Assembly (NCBI RefSeq): GCF_000388065.1
Contig: NW_009242974.1
Coordinates: forward strand, 1,764,279-1,789,457
Direction of reading: 5' to 3'
Length of the DNA: 25,179 nt
From: Fonticula alba
Taxonomy: Eukaryota; Opisthokonta; Rotosphaerida; Fonticulaceae
The translations under genes were made by a program, and so were the position numbers. Below are positions 9,070 through 18,544 of the stretch, piece by piece (positions within the stretch are counted from its first letter, which is position 1; each line of letters opens with the position of its first letter). Below the pieces are notes generated by a model. That model did not search any database. It was not told the DNA's origin and worked only from the letters and a program-made list of their open reading frames with translations.

Positions 9070-10620
9070 TTGATCTGCGGGTAGGCACGAAATCGAGCGT
9101 CTTGATCCTGTGCCCGGGTCACCAGGCGGCTGGTCGCCTGATCCCCCTGCCGAGACCGCCTTTCCCTAAATCGAAAATCAGCCGTCCAGTTACCCCGCCA
9201 ATACAGCCCACAACCGTGTGGGGCCGAGCCCCGGTTGGCCGACGTCACTCGCCCCCTCATGCGAGGCATCCCCCCGCAAAAGAAGAAAAAGAAAAGCCCA
9301 TGCCAGCCATGGTGTTCTCGCTCCCCAGCCCCCTCAGGCTTCTGCTTGATTGTGGGCATAGAAAGACATCGGGATTTGGGTTAGGCCACAGCTCGGCGCC
9401 GGAGGCCGCATTTTTTCTTTTATTTTATTTCCCCATTTTCCCCTCCGCTCCCTCCTCAGCTCATGCGGGGGGGGGGAAACATGAATAGCCTCCCTGATGA
9501 TGGTGGAGGGTTATGAGGGCCGGGTGAAAGGAGCCCCCCGGAGGGGGATGGATGGTCTCGCGGATCATTCTTCAGGAACCGCGGGTCGGAACATGGGTGG
9601 TCGCAATGGAGGAGGCCCTTCGGTCAATGGGCTCGTGTGAAATTACTCGCCGTCCATCGTATTGGTGGTGATCTCATGCGCTTCGGGGATAATGGTGGCG
9701 CTCTGGGAGCAAGTGGCATGGAGGGAAAGCGAGGGAGGCCATTTCGCGCGTATGCTTGTTGCCATAACCATAGTAGCGTCCGTGGGAACGCGGCTCCTCA
9801 CACCCGGGCGGGGAGAGCCACCAGCGACCGTGACTCTGGAGCATAGGGCGTGGGGGCGGGAGAGAACGGTGGCAGAGGGCGGAAAGGGGGGGGCGACTCC
9901 AATTGTCGGGGGGGGGGGGGGGAGAGGGCATTTCCGCGGATGTATTATAGGAGCACAGGCCATGTGGACCGTGCGCCGGGGGTGGAGACAGCTCGGGCAG
10001 GGGCGCATTTTGGGGTAGAAACAAAAATAAAGGGAATAAGCCGGGTGAGTGGCACCGCCTCTTCGAGTTGACACACGACCACTGGCCCCGGTCATTGCGG
10101 CGCGCATGGCAGACGCCTGGCTCCTTTCCTCCGGGACTCTCCCCCGAGGCGGCACCCGCCCTGCTTTTGTGTGCACTTCTGTTCGCCTAGAGGGTGTGTC
10201 CCGCCATGGAGGCATATTCCTGAAGATACCATGAAGATGGCGCCCGTTGTGGGGGAGGGAGCCTGGGCTTGGCCGCGGATGATTGGGGCAAGGGGCGCGG
10301 GGGCAACCACTGTGTAGGCCCGACATAAACTACATCCGGGTCGAGGGGCAGCCCATGTAGCTGACGGACCCGGCAAGCATGGTTGACTCCCCCCGCCCCC
10401 CCCCCCCTCGTCTAAGGTGCATTGCTAGTGGGGCGACCGCCGTGGAGGGTAATACGCGGGCGAGGGCATGGCAGACTCCACGGAGCGAGGTCGGGGCAGC
10501 CGTGCACTCGACCGATATCTACGGGCCGGGAATTGCCTGCAGCCGCGCGGGGGGGGGGGCCATTGAGCGGTTGTGGGTGCGTGTCCCTGGTTGGTGGCTG
10601 CCCACCCGCCCGGGCCCATC
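9070..10620. other. region without a firm gene
   Basis: It holds a G15 run at 9908-9922, a T-rich/pyrimidine tract at 9410-9463 ending in CAG, a C-rich run at 10389-10406 and an AATAAA on the plus strand at 10026-10031. Long frames occur on both strands. The best candidate is the minus-strand segment listed separately at 9643-9800. By the intron pattern of this locus, the plus-strand G-run would mark an intron of a minus-strand gene, which fits that candidate. Confidence 0.5.
9643..9800 (-). CDS. possible last exon of an unrecognised gene
   Basis: A minus-strand frame ends at TAA 9645-9643 with about 50 residues that look less biased than chance frames here (VPTDATMVMATSIRAKWPPS, ending HEITTNTMDGE). 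Upstream it runs through a C15 tract that would be intronic. The left boundary is not determined; 9800 is only the rough limit of the plausible part. I recognise no family. Confidence 0.25.
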
Positions 10621-10635
10621 GGGGCTTAGCAGAAA

Positions 10636-10643
10636 TATAAAAG
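10636..10643 (+). promoter_or_regulatory. TATA box (TATAAAAG)
   Basis: A perfect TATAAAAG in GC-rich DNA, 322 bp upstream of the next plus-strand ATG (10965). A start site about 30 bp downstream would give a 5' UTR that contains the intron at 10813-10950. Confidence 0.65.
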
Positions 10644-10812
10644 TGCAAACTGGCGGTCCCCCTGCCTGGCCTGGGTCTAGTATCTTGCCACGGTGATCTG
10701 GATATCATCGGACCTCCCCTCTCTACACACACGCCCCCTACACCGCCCCGCTTCTGTCGCGCGCTTGTCCGTCCGCTGCCCTCCGCTCCTGGAGAAAGCC
10801 CCCTGCACGCAG

Positions 10813-10950
10813 GTAGGATCGCCCCGCCTGCCACCTTTTGCCCCTCGATCACTCCATGGTCGCCTTTCGCCGCACACTCCGCGAGGCATGTGCCTTCACT
10901 GACACCTTTGCGGCCCTCCGGCGACCTCCATTATCCGGCCCTCCTGGCAG
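10813..10950 (+). other. possible 5'UTR intron of the surface-protein gene
   Basis: Donor CACGCAG|GTAGGA and acceptor CTCCTGGCAG|TCAGAT, 138 nt. Splicing would bring the leader to within 14 nt of ATG 10965. It is non-coding, so there is no frame check. Confidence 0.5.
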
Positions 10951-10964
10951 TCAGATCTTTCATC

Positions 10965-11629
10965 ATGCGTAGCTCCTCTCTCCCGATGGCCCTGATGCTC
11001 GGTGCGTACTGACGGATGGGTCGCCATGTGTCATCGCCCCGTGCCCATGCTCGCGGCCTTGTCCGCCTCCTTCGCTCGCCCGCGCCCCCCCCCCCCCCCC
11101 CCCCCGCCCCGCCCCCCGCTAACATGGCAGCCCCACTTATTTGGCGGCACCCATGTCCCCCTCAGCCACGGTCTTTGTTGGCGCCCTCGGCACCGCGGCC
11201 GCGCAAAACTTCTACGACGGCGAGCCGTGGAAGAACTACGTGCATCTGATTGGCCCCCTGCCGGTGTCGAAGTTCGTCAAGGATCCCAGCCCCTGCTCCA
11301 GCATTGGCCTGAATGTTCGCGAGCGCTACATCGAGGAGCATTGCACCTGGGGGCGGAATGAGGCTTCGGAAATCTGTGCCGAGCAGTGCTACAACTACAT
11401 CTATGATGTCCTCAACTGCCAGGTGTTTGACGGCCTGCGTGGCGAGTGCTTCGCCGGGCTGGAGACCATGCGGATCCGCTGCGCGGCCGAGGCCCCGGAG
11501 AGCTTTGCCACCCATGCGGCCGACGGCACGCGCTTCACCTGCAGTGATGGCTTCAGCATCCGCGCGGGCGCCCAGTCGGTGGCTGCCGTGGCGGCGCTGG
11601 CGGCCGCGATCATGGCCTACCTCATGTAA
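10965..11629 (+). CDS. small secreted, eight-cysteine protein with GPI-type tail
   Basis: Exons 10965-11001 and 11166-11629 total 501 nt, giving 166 residues. The join G|CC gives an N-terminus MRSSSLPMALMLATVFVGAL ending in GTAAA, a textbook signal peptide with likely cleavage before QNFYDG. The mature part holds eight cysteines (PCSS, HCTW, ICAEQCYN, LNCQ, ECFAG, RCAA, TCSDG), an even number that suits four disulfides. The C-terminus is a hydrophobic run (VAAVAALAAAIMAYLM) after a small-residue stretch (SIRAGA), the layout of a GPI-attachment signal, so the product is probably on the cell surface or in the secretory pathway. A single C-terminal membrane helix is the alternative. No known family recognised. 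A TATA box and a probable 5'UTR intron lie upstream. Confidence 0.8.
11002..11165 (+). other. intron splitting the signal peptide
   Basis: 164 nt, phase 1. Donor GCTCG|GTGCGT, acceptor CCCCCTCAG|CCACGG. It contains a C21 run at 11085-11105 followed by more C-rich sequence. An earlier AG (CATGGCAG, 11130) is a possible but less pyrimidine-supported acceptor. Confidence 0.8.
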
Positions 11630-13054
11630 GGCGCCCGGGCCCGAAGGCGTGCGTGTCTACTTTGTAATGGGCCCCGACGCGGACGCGGTGGGAGCGCCGG
11701 GGGAGGACGTGCGCGCGCGCGCCGTCCATTGTGCACGGGCCCCGTGCTATGCGCAGCATGTCGCGCCCATCCCCTTCGCCATGCTCGCGCGTGCGCCCAT
11801 GCGCGGATGACCAGGCGACCATCTCCGTCAACCGGGCCCGGGTAGGCCCTCCCCCCGCTGTGAGTGCCCATTACTTTTGGAGCATCCAGCGAGGGGAGAG
11901 AATACGCCCACGACACGCGCGCCCTGCGACTGCGCCTCTCCCGATTGCCCCCTCATGTGTGAGTGTATCTCGACATGGCCACTCGCTCGCCCCCTCCTGC
12001 CCCGTTTGCGCTCGGCGTCCATCATGCCTCGCGAGGGTACCAGGAATCCGAGGCATGCGCATGGGGGGGGGTAGGGCGCGCTGTGTGTGGCACTTGGCTG
12101 CGTTAAAGAAAAAACAATACACGACGAGCGAAGATCCGCATCCATTTGCCCGGCCAGTCTTCATGGCATGGGATCATCCCCTGTGCCTGTCTCTCTCTCT
12201 CTCTTCCGATGCACCTAACACTCCCTGCCCCAGATACATACATATAAGTAAGAGCACGCATTATCCGGGGAGTAGCCGCTTGGATGGGGGGGGGTCTGCG
12301 TCAGTGGAGGACGCGCTGCTGGGGGGGAGTGTAGGGCCAGCCCATCCTGAGAGAGAGGGGTCTCCGTCCTGAGGGGGAGAAGACAGTCGAGCACACTCCG
12401 CACATATGGGTTGGTAACTGCGCGCCCGGACAAGGGTCGAGGCCTACTCCCCTATGATGGCATAGCGCGCCTATGGTTGGATGAGCCTCCCTTTGGGGGT
12501 GACTCGATTTTGTGGTGGTGGCAGGGCGGTGGGAGGGGGGGGGGGCGCCCCTCGGGTGTTCATGCATACCCCCTTTTGAGGAGGGACGATATGGCCGGGC
12601 AGGTGCAGCGGAGCATGCCCAGTGCGGGGGTCATATCCAAACAGCAGGGAGGCCGAGTAAGGGGGCGTAAGTGGCCAGAGTGACCGTAAGGAGCCAACGG
12701 AGAAGCCCCTGAAAGGGCCATGATTGGGCAACAAAACGACATGTCCCACCCCAAGGGGGATCTTCAGATGTATTGCAACTTGGGAACGTGATAGAGAGAG
12801 AGAGAGGCGCGGAAGGAAGGAAGGAGCGGTCGTCTGCTTGTGTTTCTTATGTATGTCGGAAGGGTCACGCGTTCGGTATGTTACAGATGAGGGAGGGGGG
12901 GGGGGATATAGCTCAGGGCATAAGTGTTTGATGGAGCGATCGGGGCGAGTATAAGCCCCGGCTCGAGAGTGATGGCAGGCTGCAGGCACAAATGCAAAGG
13001 AGCATGGTAGGTGACTGCCTCGGGTCAGGCAGGAGCGACCACAGTGAACAGGCA

Positions 13055-13094
<40 letters not shown>

Positions 13095-13155
13095 TATGCG
13101 CACACGCACACACACACACACACACGCATACATCCAGGCCCCGGATCATGCCCCG
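11630..13155. other. convergent intergenic region, microsatellite-rich
   Basis: It lies between the surface-protein gene (plus) and the DGAT2-type gene (minus) and must hold both 3' ends. I see a CT run at 12189-12204, GA-rich DNA at 12793-12807, G-runs at about 12535-12545 and 12895-12905, and a large CA array at the right end. No gene is supported; frames here are broken by simple repeats. Confidence 0.65.
13048..13130 (+). repeat. (CA)n microsatellite, interrupted
   Basis: CA dinucleotides run over about 80 bp with two interruptions (cgcacatatgcg and cacgca), just downstream of the stop of the DGAT2-type gene. Confidence 0.95.
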
Positions 13156-14655
13156 TCACTCGATAATGAGCTCGGCTTGCTCATAACCCGGGGCATGGAT
13201 GCGCCAGGTGTCCCATGTGTCCTGCAGGAGGCTGATGTACCGCTCGTGGTACTCATCCACCAGGCCCTCGGGGACTGGCTCCCCGGAGATGGCATACTCA
13301 TCGGGCACCACCAACGGAGAACCGTAGACCACGGTCAGGGGGCCCTGACGGGGGAGGAGACTGAAGAAGCGCCCCCAGAAGAGGAGGAACGGCATCTTCA
13401 GGGTGCGCAGTAGGAAGCGGCTGGCGGCCGGGGCCGGCTTCCACGTGCGGAAGGCCGCCTCCTCGCCGAAGCACACCATGGGCACCAGGTCGCAGCCCTG
13501 CTGCAGGGCCAAGCGGATGAAGCCCTTGCGCTTGCGCAAAAACACCCGGGTAACATGGGGCATGTCCGGGTCGATCATGAAAATTTCGGCCGACCCGCCG
13601 GGGAACACCTGCACACTCTGACCGGAAGTGAGGGCCCGAACGGCGTAGCGCAGGCTGGCATCGATCAGGCCACAGAGGACGGCGAATTCGCGGTTGATGG
13701 GTACCCGGAAGATGGGCGTGGCGCCGAGGATGCGGTAGGGGATGCCATAGCGCGAGGCCCGGCTGGGCTTGGGGAGGGTGGGATCTTGACTGGGCGGCGG
13801 GAGGGGGCCCTGGCTGGCGGTCGGCCGGGAGGAAGCGGGCCGCGGCTGGGAAAGCACCCCCCCGGCCCGGGTAATGAGGGTCGTTTCGGTCAGCGGATCG
13901 GCCGGATGCACGGTGTCGGCCGTGGGGAAGAGCCAGCCCCATAGGCCGCCATATTGCACCAGGCGGCTGAGAACCAAGATGCCGTGGGGGTGCGAGGCAA
14001 ACACATATCGGCGGTTGGGATTCAAGCGAGTCGTGCGGATGGCCGTGAAGGGCATGTATGTGTGGATGAGACCCCAGGCCGGGGACTCCCGGATCCACGA
14101 GGGGGCCGACCGGTCCGAGCGAGTCGGCGACAGGGACTCCCGGAGTCGGAGATACAGCAGGACCGGCAGGGTGGCCAGGCCTAGGGCCGCCGATCGGCGC
14201 GCGAGCATCCCCTCGAAGCCGACAAACAGCCACCTGGTCCCGAGCAGGTACACCAGGAAGATGCTGACCACAAAGAGAGGGCCCCATAGGAGATAGTGCG
14301 AGAGGAACATCATGAGGGAGGTTTCGGTCCGTCGGCGCCGGGAGGCCTCGGCGCGAGTGTGCGTCACGCGCATCAGCCCGGAGTCCAGGTCCTCGTAGAT
14401 GACACGCGTGCCGGGGGCCTGTGCCGGCAAGCATGGCAAGGTGCCGTGCAGCATGCCGTAGTTGGGGCTCGGCTGGGCGGCCGCACACTCCGGGGCCAAT
14501 CCCCCGGCCAGGGACTTCACCGGGGCCAATGGCCGTGCATCCTCGGCCGAGGGGGGGAGCGCATAGTCGGCCTCAGCGGAGAAGGCTCGCCCGCGCGGTA
14601 GGCCGGCGGGAGCAGGCGGCGGCATAGGGTCCTTCCGGTGGGGCGGCGTGGCGGG
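13156..14655 (-). CDS. DGAT2: DGAT2-family acyl-CoA:acylglycerol acyltransferase (5' end in gap)
   Basis: The family moves an acyl chain from acyl-CoA to diacylglycerol (or a related acceptor) at the endoplasmic reticulum, the last step of triacylglycerol synthesis. The frame is open from the gap edge to TGA 13158-13156. Numbering from the in-frame ATG 14625 gives 489 residues. Features in order: a disordered N-terminus; two hydrophobic segments (LMMFLSHYLLWGPLFVVSIF and a second before LRLRESLSP); YVFASHPHGI with the catalytic-type HPHG at residues 212-215; a proline-rich insert of about 40 residues; GATPIFRVPINREF; the PGGSAE motif near residue 342; and RKRKGFIRLALQQG followed by DLVPMVCFGE, both family signatures. 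The family also includes MGAT and wax synthases, so the exact acceptor is not certain. Whether 14625 is the true start or an upstream exon is used cannot be told because of the gap. Confidence 0.92.
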   Translation of the reverse strand, partial: PATPPHRKDPMPPPAPAGLPRGRAFSAEADYALPPSAEDARPLAPVKSLAGGLAPECAAAQPSPNYGMLHGTLPCLPAQAPGTRVIYEDLDSGLMRVTHTRAEASRRRRTETSLMMFLSHYLLWGPLFVVSIFLVYLLGTRWLFVGFEGMLARRSAALGLATLPVLLYLRLRESLSPTRSDRSAPSWIRESPAWGLIHTYMPFTAIRTTRLNPNRRYVFASHPHGILVLSRLVQYGGLWGWLFPTADTVHPADPLTETTLITRAGGVLSQPRPASSRPTASQGPLPPPSQDPTLPKPSRASRYGIPYRILGATPIFRVPINREFAVLCGLIDASLRYAVRALTSGQSVQVFPGGSAEIFMIDPDMPHVTRVFLRKRKGFIRLALQQGCDLVPMVCFGEEAAFRTWKPAPAASRFLLRTLKMPFLLFWGRFFSLLPRQGPLTVVYGSPLVVPDEYAISGEPVPEGLVDEYHERYISLLQDTWDTWRIHAPGYEQAELIIE

Positions 14656-15020
14656 NNNNNNNNNNNNNNNNNNNNNNNNNNNNNNNNNNNNNNNNNNNNN
14701 NNNNNNNNNNNNNNNNNNNNNNNNNNNNNNNNNNNNNNNNNNNNNNNNNNNNNNNNNNNNNNNNNNNNNNNNNNNNNNNNNNNNNNNNNNNNNNNNNNNN
14801 NNNNNNNNNNNNNNNNNNNNNNNNNNNNNNNNNNNNNNNNNNNNNNNNNNNNNNNNNNNNNNNNNNNNNNNNNNNNNNNNNNNNNNNNNNNNNNNNNNNN
14901 NNNNNNNNNNNNNNNNNNNNNNNNNNNNNNNNNNNNNNNNNNNNNNNNNNNNNNNNNNNNNNNNNNNNNNNNNNNNNNNNNNNNNNNNNNNNNNNNNNNN
15001 NNNNNNNNNNNNNNNNNNNN
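14656..15020. other. assembly gap (365 N)
   Basis: A run of unknown bases. Its right edge is a G23 run (15021-15043), a sequence that commonly stops sequencing, so the gap probably begins inside that homopolymer. Confidence 1.
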
Positions 15021-15066
15021 GGGGGGGGGGGGGGGGGGGGGGGCGAGCTTTCACGCGACTCCGTAC

Positions 15067-15335
15067 ATAGCCACGGTGTGGCTTTCCGCCTTGAGCCCCC
15101 ATTTCCCCCCACAGGCCAAGGGCGGGCTGCTGGGTGGCCTCGAGGCGTCAAGTGTCTCAGGTGTCACGGCCCCGGGGGACTTAGCCACCACAGATTTCTT
15201 GCTTGGGGAGGGGGGGGGGGCAGGGAGCGAAGGCTCGCTGGCTCGTTGGTATGGCAGAACAATAGCCGGGATGGATAGAGCGAGGTGGGGGGTGGTGTGA
15301 TTAGCCACCACCGAAGCCACGGCCGGAGCCGGCAT
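15067..15335 (-). CDS. possible first exon of the DGAT2-type gene
   Basis: ATG 15335 opens 89 codons plus two bases up to GCTAT|GTACGG, a donor of the kind used elsewhere here. It is followed on the sense strand by a C23 run and then the gap, exactly the look of the introns in this locus. The product would be a disordered Pro/Ser-rich N-terminus (PAPPPSPSKKSVVAKSPG). The link to the DGAT2-type exon cannot be tested because the acceptor side is missing. It could instead belong to no gene. Confidence 0.35.
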
Positions 15336-18300
15336 GACAAGGAACTATGAGCCGCGGGAGGGCGGGGGAGGGCGGGGCCACATGTGCAACTGGGCGCCCT
15401 GGCCGGAGTTGCCCGGCCGTCGCCGTCGCCGTCGCCACAGCCGCACCCGAGGACATTGCCTGAGGTGAGCATGTGTACCTGGATCTACCTCTGCCGGTGG
15501 ACAGGCCTGCAGGGGGGCAGATCGGCCAGCGCATGGGAAGGAGGCGACCCAGTGAAGGGTCGGGAAGGGTTAGCCTCCCGCTGAGCCCGGGGGGGGGGAG
15601 GGGGGAGGGGGGGCGACAGGGGCGGGGCGGGCGAGACAGGCCGCACCAGCAGGGGTGGATGCCAGGTGGTCGGGTCATGGCGCCATGTGCCTGTGGAAAA
15701 CTCACAACCCACAGGGGGTAGTCGAATGGTGAAGGCAGTCGAAAAACTAAGGGCCTCCTAGACACGGCCGGTGCACATGTGCGCGTGTGCACTGGTGGGT
15801 CTGTCCGTGTGCAGTGCCGAATCGATTGGTTCGGGTGCGAAAACACACGTGTCAGAGTCATCGTTGGTTGTGAGCCGGGCCTTCAACTCTATAGGTGTCC
15901 AGAGCGTGTCCACCCCCCCCCCCCCCCCCCCCGAAAGTCCTGCCGGGGCGATGGAGAGGCTGGCAGGGCAGGGAGTGATTGAGGGGTTAGGACTGTCACA
16001 GCGCGGCAGGAGAAGGGCCCCGGCACAGCTCCCGGAGAGTGTACATGTGCGGGTGTCTTCCTCCGAGTCGCCTAGGCCGCCCGTTGGGCCAGCGAGCGAC
16101 GAGTCCGACCTGGACCGTGATTGCGGGTGGAGGGGCATGATGGCGTGCTGCCGCAAGCGAGGAAAGCCGGGAGAGGGGGGCGGGAGCGAAAAAAAGGCCT
16201 GGACGCGGGGGCCAGCGGCCGTCCTGGAAATGTCGACACACGATCGAGCAGCCATCGTGAGTCGGGGTCACGCGGGCTTATTTTGATCATGGGACGCCCG
16301 TCGTGACTCGGCCGCTGGGACCATCGCCTGACGGCCGGACTTGATCGCGAAGATTGTACCGCGCGCGCGCGCACGTACGGGCCGGAACCCTCGGTGCGCG
16401 GGACGCTGTCACAGACGGCCGCCGCAAAGGGGCGACCGTGGGGTCCAAGTCCAGCAGGGGGGTCCTGGCAGGGCGCGGGGTTTCTGCAACATGGGGCAGA
16501 TCCGCGCGCGCGCGCCCCGGAGATCCAGGACCTGCAGCTGGACAGGAAGCGCCGACTCTGATCCTCTTCCGCATGCACACACGCACACACGCACACACGC
16601 ACACATGCACGCACACACACCAGGAATAGATGCGCAGGGTGTCGCTGGACAGGCAGGGCGCGCGGCCTGGCGCCCTGGAAACCGTGAGACGGTCCGGGCC
16701 GCGGCGCCTGCCGGATGGACTACGGCCTCGGGTCGGCGCCCAGCGCCGATGGCCGGCCCGCGGGTCGGGGACAGGAAATCCCGACTGGGCGGGAAATTGG
16801 CGCGCGAGTTTTCGATCGCCCGCCTGTGTCCGGCGGGGCCCCCCAGCGGAGCCGGGCACCAGTTCCGGGGGTGTTGCCGCCCGAGGGGCCCCCGCCTGGA
16901 GGCGGAGATTTAGGTGTGGCCTATCTACTTGTGGAGACTCGGTTCTAAATTGACCGGGTTACTGCAGCCTACTAGTGCTGGGTACATCCTGAACCGCGGG
17001 CCAGCAGAAGGTCCACCAGACCGAGGGCAACCCTACGGAAATGGGGCCGGACAGAGGGGCGGGGAGGGGGGGGGGGGGGGCAGGCACCCGCCCGAGAGAG
17101 ATAGTGGGGGAGATTGGCCGGCCGCGCGGACTTGGGGCCCGGAAATTCGGGCCTCCGGGCGGGCGGTGTGGGTGCCGGCCGAGGGGGGGGGGGACGCTGG
17201 CTCGAGGCCTTTTCGGCGGGGGAGGAATGCGCGCCAGCTGGGTGCCCAGTGCTTAACCACGGCCGGGCGCGGTCAATCGGCGGGGGAGCGGTCCATTTGC
17301 ACCGACACTCGGGGAAATGCGCGCGCAGGCCAGGACGACGGCCAGGCATCGCAGGACGCGCCAACCATGCACCGGGCCCGGGCCAGCATCAGAACATCGG
17401 CCACACCCACACACGCGTGCTCGGGCTGTGGAGTGTACAGCCATTTTCTGCAATATCCAGCCTCCTTTTAAAGGCCGGCATTAAAGGGATAGTCCCGGGT
17501 CTGGGAGGCGTGGTTCGTCCGCTTGCTGCCCCAAAGGGCGGGAAAACTGGCGGAAAGTGCGCGCGCAATTCGGCCCCCCCCCCCCCCCCCCCCCCGCTGC
17601 CGCTGCCGCTGCCGCTGCCGCCCTGCCGGGGGTGTCCACTGGGGTCCGGGGCCACTGGTTATGGCCTGGCAAGGTCTGCGCCCCTTTGTCCCCGTCTCGT
17701 GGGGTGTGCTGAGCCGGCATGCCCGGGCCAAATGTCCGGTAGGGAGCGACGACGCACAACATGGGCCCCGCCCGGCACACTGTCCCAGTGTTGCCTGGGC
17801 GTTCATCGTTCAACCTGCTTGTTCCCCCCCCCCCCGCGGGTGGACATACGCCTCGACCCGGGATGTCTGCTCCGGAGGGGGGAGGGGGGGGGGGGGGGCG
17901 GCCAGGTGCCGACCAGGCGCCGCTCCACCCCGGCCTGGGTGCGAAGCCCCCGCAAAGTGTGCCTTGCACTTCTTTTTTATCTTCCCCTGCCAGCCCCCTC
18001 GTCTGGGTGTCCCAGAGGTGTGTCGACGACGGAGGTGCGCCGGCCGGACACGCCCGGCCGAATGCATGATGTAAGGTTGTGCACCCCTCCAGCTCTCTCT
18101 CTCTCTCTCTCGCCCTCCGCCCCGGTCATTCTTGTCACCGCGTGAACCATTCTCCGATAGAACACCCCCCAGCTCTCCATCTCTGGTTCTCTAAGAAAAG
18201 AATCCTCCAAAAGCTGGGGCTGCAATCAACAGTCCTTCCATGCTGGATCACCTCCGCCTCGCCTCTCTCCTCCTTCCGCCACGCTCTCTCCCTCTTTCTT

Positions 18301-18410
18301 CCCCTCCCCCCCCCTCTCTCTCCCCCCTTCTTTCCTCCTCTCCTTGGCTGAAGACCTATTCCGGAACGGGACGCCGAGACCACATCTCCTCGCCCCGCCC
18401 GCTGCTCCCT
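15336..18410. other. long GC-rich spacer between divergent genes
   Basis: About 3 kb between the DGAT2-type gene (minus) and the SANT-like gene (plus). It contains C20 at 15913-15932, CA-rich DNA at 16574-16619, CG alternations near 16362-16372 and 16501-16514, G15 at 17066-17080, C22 at 17574-17595 followed by four GCTGCC units (17596-17619), and a CT run at 18092-18111. Many long frames on both strands overlap and none has a recognisable domain. A less GC-rich patch at 16911-17040 (ctaaattgaccgggttactg) stands out but matches no RNA gene I know. Confidence 0.55.
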
Positions 18411-18530
18411 GTAAGACAGTGTCTCCCCTCCACGGTGCGCATCCCTTGCCCTCTCCCTCCCTGCTTCGATCTCCTCTTAACATTCCGCCTGCTACCCCGG
18501 CTCTCCTTCCCTGCCACATGTCTCCAACAG
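18411..18530 (+). other. possible 5'UTR intron of the SANT-like gene
   Basis: Donor GCTCCCT|GTAAGA, acceptor TCTCCAACAG|CTCCCT, 120 nt. Splicing removes an upstream in-frame ATG (18518) and leaves ATG 18545 as the first in-frame start. Confidence 0.5.
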
Positions 18531-18544
18531 CTCCCTCTTCAATC

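Noticed and set aside
10026-10031. AATAAA after a plus-strand frame ending at 10018
   Set aside because: It could be a poly(A) signal, but the frame contains a G15-coded glycine run and shows no domain. G-runs on the sense strand go against the pattern of real genes here.
12400-12480. Possible second tRNA
   Set aside because: A few tRNA-like words occur, but there is no GGTTCRA T-loop and no acceptor stem pairing.
13048-13130. CA array as a CRISPR-like or telomeric repeat
   Set aside because: It is a plain dinucleotide microsatellite with no spacers and no TTAGGG-type unit.
15771-16286. Plus-strand frame across the C20 run
   Set aside because: Nothing recognisable in it; the proline block comes only from the homopolymer, and the opposite strand is open over the same stretch.
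16911-17040. Lower-GC patch that might be a structural RNA
   Set aside because: I compared it from memory with 5S rRNA, U1-U6, U3 and SRP RNA and saw no conserved box. Only the tRNA-Asp is supported as an RNA gene in the window.
17114-18145. Long plus-strand open frame in the spacer
   Set aside because: It runs through a C22 tract, a GCTGCC repeat and G-runs, has no domain, and overlapping frames on both strands are equally long. It is best explained by high GC content lowering stop-codon frequency.
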